Source: a bacterium (lineage in GTDB: Bacteria; CBDUZB01; JAGLHV01). Taken from it: a DNA stretch of 8,725 nt. The number at the start of each line of letters is the position of its first letter. The stretch's first letter is position 1. Location of the stretch: contig JAGLYT010000051.1 in assembly GCA_023132075.1 (NCBI GenBank), positions 1-8,725 of the forward strand, read 5' to 3'. The notes under the pieces are model-generated. The model made no database searches. It was not told the origin of the DNA and saw only the letters and a list, made by a program, of their open reading frames with translations. The position numbers and the translations under genes are program-made. Below, piece after piece: positions 5,423 to 8,725 of the stretch.

Positions 5423-6223
5423 ATGGCAAAGAATAAAAAAACGATAAAAACATTCTGGGATTTAACTAAACATCCTTTTGTTAAAAAGGTGTTACAGGAT
5501 GCTATACCTATTCTTAAAAATGTAACTGTTTCCGGAACAATTAGAAAAGTTTATCCTATTTATAAACGCACTGTAAATAAAAATGAAGCTTATCTTCTAG
5601 ATACTGGCCACACATTATCTCAGTTGGCATACATTTGTCAACAATTATCACATATTCCACTTTATCTAACATCCTTCCGTTCTTCAAAAAAAATGAAAGA
5701 GGGAGGAGTTACAAGACATTCCCATATTTTATTATGTGTTGAAAATTATATTATAAGAACTCAATCCCTTTATGATAGAATGTTACAATTAGTTAACGTT
5801 GTTTTTAATATTTACAATCCACCGGATAAAATTAGTCACAGTATAATTAAAGATAATTTACATGTAAAAAATAGTGGTCTTTCTTCATCTCTTCAAAAAT
5901 TGAGAAAACTCACTGACAAATATTACAAAGATAGACTTAAAATAATCCATAGAGGATCTTATCACGAAGATGCCCTAAGAAAATTAGAACGACTTACAAT
6001 AGTTTCAAAAGAAAGTAATTTCTGCCATTTTGAAAAGCAAGAATTGAAACCTCTTTCAGATAAATATGTTAAAGAAAAGGCAGAAGAGTTTGGAAAGATG
6101 AATACCGAATTTTTTGTTGCTATTGGAAATATTTTTGATTATCTTATAAAGAGATATAAAAAACAAAAAGAGGAAGATGAATTAATTTATGGAAAGATTA
6201 AAGTATTGGAAAAAAAGCCATAA
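5423..6223 (+). CDS. Helical HEPN-like protein with Rx4H motif
   Basis: A 266-residue soluble protein with no signal peptide. AAGGAAG ends at 5412, ten bases before the ATG. The protein looks mainly alpha-helical. A central segment, RHSHILLCVENYIIRTQSLYDRMLQLVNVVFNIYN (98-131), is followed by LQKLRKLTDKYYKDRLKIIHRGSYHEDALRKLERL (157-191). The latter contains Arg171-LKII-His176, fitting the Rx4-6H signature of HEPN ribonucleases and their relatives, with a following helix as in Cthe_2314-like and similar HEPN families. Known HEPN proteins act in toxin-antitoxin, abortive infection and other RNA-targeting systems. No small antitoxin-like partner, such as a minimal nucleotidyltransferase, is adjacent. 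It follows the 4461 gene by 59 bases and precedes the relaxase control region. The gene is certain; HEPN membership is a motif-based inference, and a catalytically inactive or non-nuclease role is possible. Confidence 0.85.
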   Translation: MAKNKKTIKTFWDLTKHPFVKKVLQDAIPILKNVTVSGTIRKVYPIYKRTVNKNEAYLLDTGHTLSQLAYICQQLSHIPLYLTSFRSSKKMKEGGVTRHSHILLCVENYIIRTQSLYDRMLQLVNVVFNIYNPPDKISHSIIKDNLHVKNSGLSSSLQKLRKLTDKYYKDRLKIIHRGSYHEDALRKLERLTIVSKESNFCHFEKQELKPLSDKYVKEKAEEFGKMNTEFFVAIGNIFDYLIKRYKKQKEEDELIYGKIKVLEKKP

Positions 6224-6228
6224 TAAAG

Positions 6229-6355
6229 CAATTCTTAAAAAACCCCAAAATCCCCAAACTTCCCAAAAATTTTTACCCCCTACAACCCAAAATTAACCAT
6301 TATTTTTAACCACCCAATACTATAACACCCCCAAATTCTAACTAATTTTTTTCTT
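6229..6355. promoter_or_regulatory. 127-base tract without G on the + strand, G-quadruplex-capable on the - strand
   Basis: From 6229 to 6355 there is not one G, while C occurs in runs: CCCC at 6243-6246 and 6252-6255, CCC at 6262-6264, CCCCC at 6276-6280, CCC at 6286-6288 and CCCCC at 6328-6332. On the - strand these are G-tracts separated by loops of 5, 6, 11 and 5 bases across 6243-6288, a relaxed quadruplex pattern. A 10-base palindrome AAAAATTTTT lies at 6265-6274. The tract ends exactly at the -35 region of the relaxase promoter. No gene is present in it. Confidence 0.7.
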
Positions 6356-6382
6356 GACATAAATATAATTATTTGTTATAAA
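6354..6382 (+). promoter_or_regulatory. Strong sigma70-type promoter of the relaxase gene
   Basis: A perfect -35 box TTGACA (6354-6359) and TATAAA (6377-6382, five of six) are separated by 17 bases, with a TG two bases before the -10 box region. Transcription should start near 6389, leaving an untranslated leader of about 90 bases before the relaxase ATG. This is the best promoter in the window and is overlapped by the inverted repeat at 6355-6411, which suggests control by a repressor. Confidence 0.75.
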
Positions 6383-6411
6383 AAACAAGTAGATTAATTA
6401 TTTTTATGTCA
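6355..6411. promoter_or_regulatory. Interrupted inverted repeat around the relaxase promoter (operator or oriT candidate)
   Basis: The left arm GACATAAATATAATTA (6356-6371) and right arm TAATTATTTTTATGTC (6395-6410) are reverse complements at 15 of 16 positions. The flanking T6355 and A6411 add one more pair. The 23 bases between them contain the -10 box and a small hairpin TTGTT/AACAA (6373-6377 and 6384-6388). The left arm covers most of the -35 box and the right arm lies just after the predicted transcription start. This geometry suits a dimeric repressor bound at both arms, or a transfer-origin structure recognised by the relaxase itself. Confidence 0.6.
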
Positions 6412-6480
6412 TTTTTAACCTATGCACCATTCTACAAGTTTAAGTAGCTTTAAAAACTATAACAAAAATCAGGTAAACTT

Positions 6481-8725
6481 ATGCTAACCACAATGAAATT
6501 ATTAGGTGACCCGCAAGGGCTTGTTGAATACCACACTCACCAAGAAAATTACTACTTCAAACAAGCCGAAGGACTTGCCGATATCTTACGAGATAAAGGA
6601 CTTAACATCATTTCAGAAGAAACAATTGACCATGTCCAAGTCAACGGCAAACTCTGTAACACAATGGGGCTAAAAGATGGTCAAGCAATCAGTGAACAGG
6701 TATTTTTGAACCTCTTAAACGGCAAAGACGCCGAAGGAACCCAACGCAGTAGAAAGCATAAAGTCAAAGGAATCGACTTTACCTTTTCCGCACCCAAGAC
6801 TGTAAGCATTGCCGGATTGGTAACCGACAAAAACCCGGAAATCATCAAAGCCCATGACCAAACAGTTTTGGAGGTAATGAAAGAAATTGAAGAACGGCAC
6901 GCCATGGCTCAACCAAAAGCCGGGGTGGATATCCGCACCGGAAAAATGTGCTACATCACTGTCCGGGACGGTTTCAATAGAGAACACGATCCGCAACTGC
7001 ATACCCATGTGGTTGTAACTAACTTAACCGAATACGAAAACAAAATCATGGCGCTACGCAGTAGGGAAATTTTATCTCAAGACTTTAATAAACTGTGGGG
7101 TTCGATGTACCGCACCCGGCTGGCTTCCCGCTTGAAAAATTTAGGTTATAACATCAGCTACACCAAAGGCGGAGAGTGGCGACTGGATAAAATCGCTCAT
7201 CAAACCGAGCTGATTTTTTCCACCCGCAGACAACAGATATTAGAAGCAAAAGCCGAAGGCAAAAGGGATATGGACGCCTGGAGAACAACCAGAAAAGAAA
7301 AATCCCCAAAAAGCCCGAAAGATGAAATAACTAAGGATTGGCAAACCAAGGCAGAACGAACCAATACCAAAACCGAAGAACAAAACAAAGAGCAAACAAA
7401 AACTAACCGGCAGGAATGGTCAAACAAAGCCGAGTGGTCAATCGAAGCTTATCACGAAAGAAACGATTACCGGAACAACACCAGCGAATCGGAAAAATGG
7501 CAGTTAGCCATTCGCAGAGCTACGGAAAAAAGCGCTTCTTCTTCCCAACAAGCAGTCATTACCGAATACCTTGCCGAACGCATGCACGATGAAAAATGGG
7601 AAGATATAACCTATCAGGAAGCCCTGGTCAAATTAAATAATCAAGTAGAAATGGGCTATATCATCGAACTACAAAAAGACAGATATACTTCATGGGAAAT
7701 GGTTAAAGCCGATCGGGAATATATGAACGCCTCCGGAACATCTTTAAATTGGGAAAAAGTAGATCCTTTAGAAGTTTCTAAAATCGTTGAAGGAAAGCGT
7801 AAAGCGAAACAAGCCAAAAGCGAGAGAACGCTTTCCGATATCCAATCGTTAGCCGTGCAAAAAATGATTGTATCTAACACCCTTTTAACTGTTGTTCAAG
7901 GTGACGCCGGCAGTGGCAAAACCACCGCATTAAAAACCACCGGCGACTTTTACAAAGAAAGCGGGATTGAGGTTATCGGTTTGGCTATGCAAGGGGTTAC
8001 GGCTAAAAATTTGGAAGAAGAAACCAACATAAAATCAACCACGCTCAGCTCATTTTTATCGCAAGAAAGAAAACTTAAGCGAGAAAACAAAACAAAGGAA
8101 CAAAAAAAGAGGGTACTCATCTTTGACGAAGCCAGCATGCTGGACTCAAGAAATGCATCCAAACTCTTTAAGTTAGCCGAAAAAAACAAAGACAAAATAA
8201 TTCTGGTGGGAGACCGCAACCAGTTAGAATCCATATCCGCCGGCAAAGTCTTTGACCGGCTGGTAGAAGACTGCGAAAGAGCCGGGGACTTGATTAACTT
8301 AACCGAAAACTTCCGACAAAGAGACGAAAAATTAAAACAATCGGTGGAATTTGCCCGGGACGGCAAAATGCTGGAAAGTTTAGAACTGTTAGACCAGCGG
8401 GATAAAATAACCGAAATAACCGATAAATTAGAACGCCGGGAAAAAGTCGCCAAACAATATACCCCGGATACCCTGATTATAACCGGCACCGGCTCCGCCC
8501 GAGATGAAATAAATCTCAGAATAAGATTTGAATTGACAAAGCAGGATAAAATAAATAACCTAGAAAGCAGGATGTATAAAGCGGTGCGGACTGATCAGGA
8601 AGGCATAGAACACAGAAAAGACATTAAACTTGCCAAAAATGATATAATAACCTTTACCAGAAACGAATATAAGGAATATGACCTACGCAATGGCGAAAGA
8701 GGCAAAATATTAGAAGCAAAAGAGA
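6481..8725 (+). CDS. mobF: MobF-family (TrwC/TraI) conjugative relaxase-helicase, 3' end missing
   Basis: The frame is open for 748 codons to the window edge. The relaxase would nick one strand at oriT, bind its 5' end covalently and unwind the transferred strand. ATG 6481 has a weak AGG seven bases upstream. It is preferred over the in-frame ATG at 6493 because MLTTMKL matches the MLSHM-like start of TrwC. Candidate catalytic tyrosines are Tyr17 and Tyr24/Tyr25. TFSAPKTVSI (101-110) is a family signature, and HDPQLHTHVVV (His169, His174, His176) is the three-His metal site. A charged linker spans about 245-340. The superfamily 1 helicase part has Gln455, Walker A GDAGSGKTT (474-482), Walker B DEAS (549-552), GDRNQL (577-582) and LTENFRQ (607-613). 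Later helicase motifs lie beyond the window. Codon use is richer in ACC, GCC and GGC than in the upstream genes. Family assignment is secure. Confidence 0.96.
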   Translation, partial: MLTTMKLLGDPQGLVEYHTHQENYYFKQAEGLADILRDKGLNIISEETIDHVQVNGKLCNTMGLKDGQAISEQVFLNLLNGKDAEGTQRSRKHKVKGIDFTFSAPKTVSIAGLVTDKNPEIIKAHDQTVLEVMKEIEERHAMAQPKAGVDIRTGKMCYITVRDGFNREHDPQLHTHVVVTNLTEYENKIMALRSREILSQDFNKLWGSMYRTRLASRLKNLGYNISYTKGGEWRLDKIAHQTELIFSTRRQQILEAKAEGKRDMDAWRTTRKEKSPKSPKDEITKDWQTKAERTNTKTEEQNKEQTKTNRQEWSNKAEWSIEAYHERNDYRNNTSESEKWQLAIRRATEKSASSSQQAVITEYLAERMHDEKWEDITYQEALVKLNNQVEMGYIIELQKDRYTSWEMVKADREYMNASGTSLNWEKVDPLEVSKIVEGKRKAKQAKSERTLSDIQSLAVQKMIVSNTLLTVVQGDAGSGKTTALKTTGDFYKESGIEVIGLAMQGVTAKNLEEETNIKSTTLSSFLSQERKLKRENKTKEQKKRVLIFDEASMLDSRNASKLFKLAEKNKDKIILVGDRNQLESISAGKVFDRLVEDCERAGDLINLTENFRQRDEKLKQSVEFARDGKMLESLELLDQRDKITEITDKLERREKVAKQYTPDTLIITGTGSARDEINLRIRFELTKQDKINNLESRMYKAVRTDQEGIEHRKDIKLAKNDIITFTRNEYKEYDLRNGERGKILEAKE

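Noticed and set aside
5370-5447. 25-codon frame starting GTG, with Cys-x2-Cys (KKCINCLVEKNKEV), overlapping the start of the 5423 gene
   Set aside because: It has no ribosome-binding site and is very short. It looks superficially like a zinc-ribbon start, but nothing supports translation.
6681-8489. Several open frames on the - strand (6681-6905, 6715-7008, 7200-7427, 7656-7880, 7950-8489)
   Set aside because: All lie opposite the relaxase-helicase frame, whose motifs are unambiguous. Their products are Ser/Leu/Phe-rich, typical antisense shadows.

Overview
The window is an AT-rich bacterial segment in which every supported gene lies on the + strand and which ends inside a large MobF-type (TrwC/TraI) relaxase-helicase gene. 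It is best read as the accessory region and start of the transfer module of a conjugative plasmid or integrated conjugative element. TGA is used as a stop (end of the 3480 gene), so an ordinary genetic code fits. Two proteins with lipobox-like signal peptides and a FlgO/CsgG-like domain fused to tetratricopeptide (TPR) repeats suggest a diderm host. That architecture is frequent in uncultivated lineages such as Omnitrophota and relatives, but the host assignment is a low-confidence inference.

Layout: (1) 1-185 is the 3' end of a small, highly charged coiled-coil gene (copy A). (2) 228-821 is a small lipoprotein and 840-1568 a soluble protein with PD-(D/E)XK-nuclease-like residues. (3) 1569-1849 is a G-poor intergenic region with a hairpin, short direct repeats and an AT palindrome. 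(4) 1850-3454 is a FlgO/CsgG-like lipoprotein with eight near-identical TPRs. (5) 3480-4127 is an unrecognised protein whose first ~21 codons and ribosome-binding leader match those of the small coiled-coil gene (copy B, a chimera). (6) 4221-4391 is copy C of the small gene, shortened by a 1-base frameshift. (7) 4461-5363 is an exported protein with a short C-terminal TPR tract related to the one in the 1850 gene. (8) 5423-6223 is a helical protein with an Rx4H motif suggestive of HEPN. (9) 6224-6480 is a control region: a 127-nt tract with no G on the + strand, then a strong sigma70-type promoter embedded in a 17-bp interrupted inverted repeat. (10) 6481 to the window end is the relaxase.

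How it may fit together: the small coiled-coil gene module occurs three times. Twice it directly precedes a gene for an exported protein, and once its start is fused onto a different body. Its codon choice (ACC, GCC, CTG) looks like that of the relaxase, whereas the exported, nuclease-like and HEPN-like genes are visibly more AT-rich. A plausible reading is that the small gene belongs to the mobile element and marks sites where cargo has been inserted or shuffled. Two possible nuclease or defence-type genes and three exported proteins make up the cargo. The cargo functions are not established by sequence alone.
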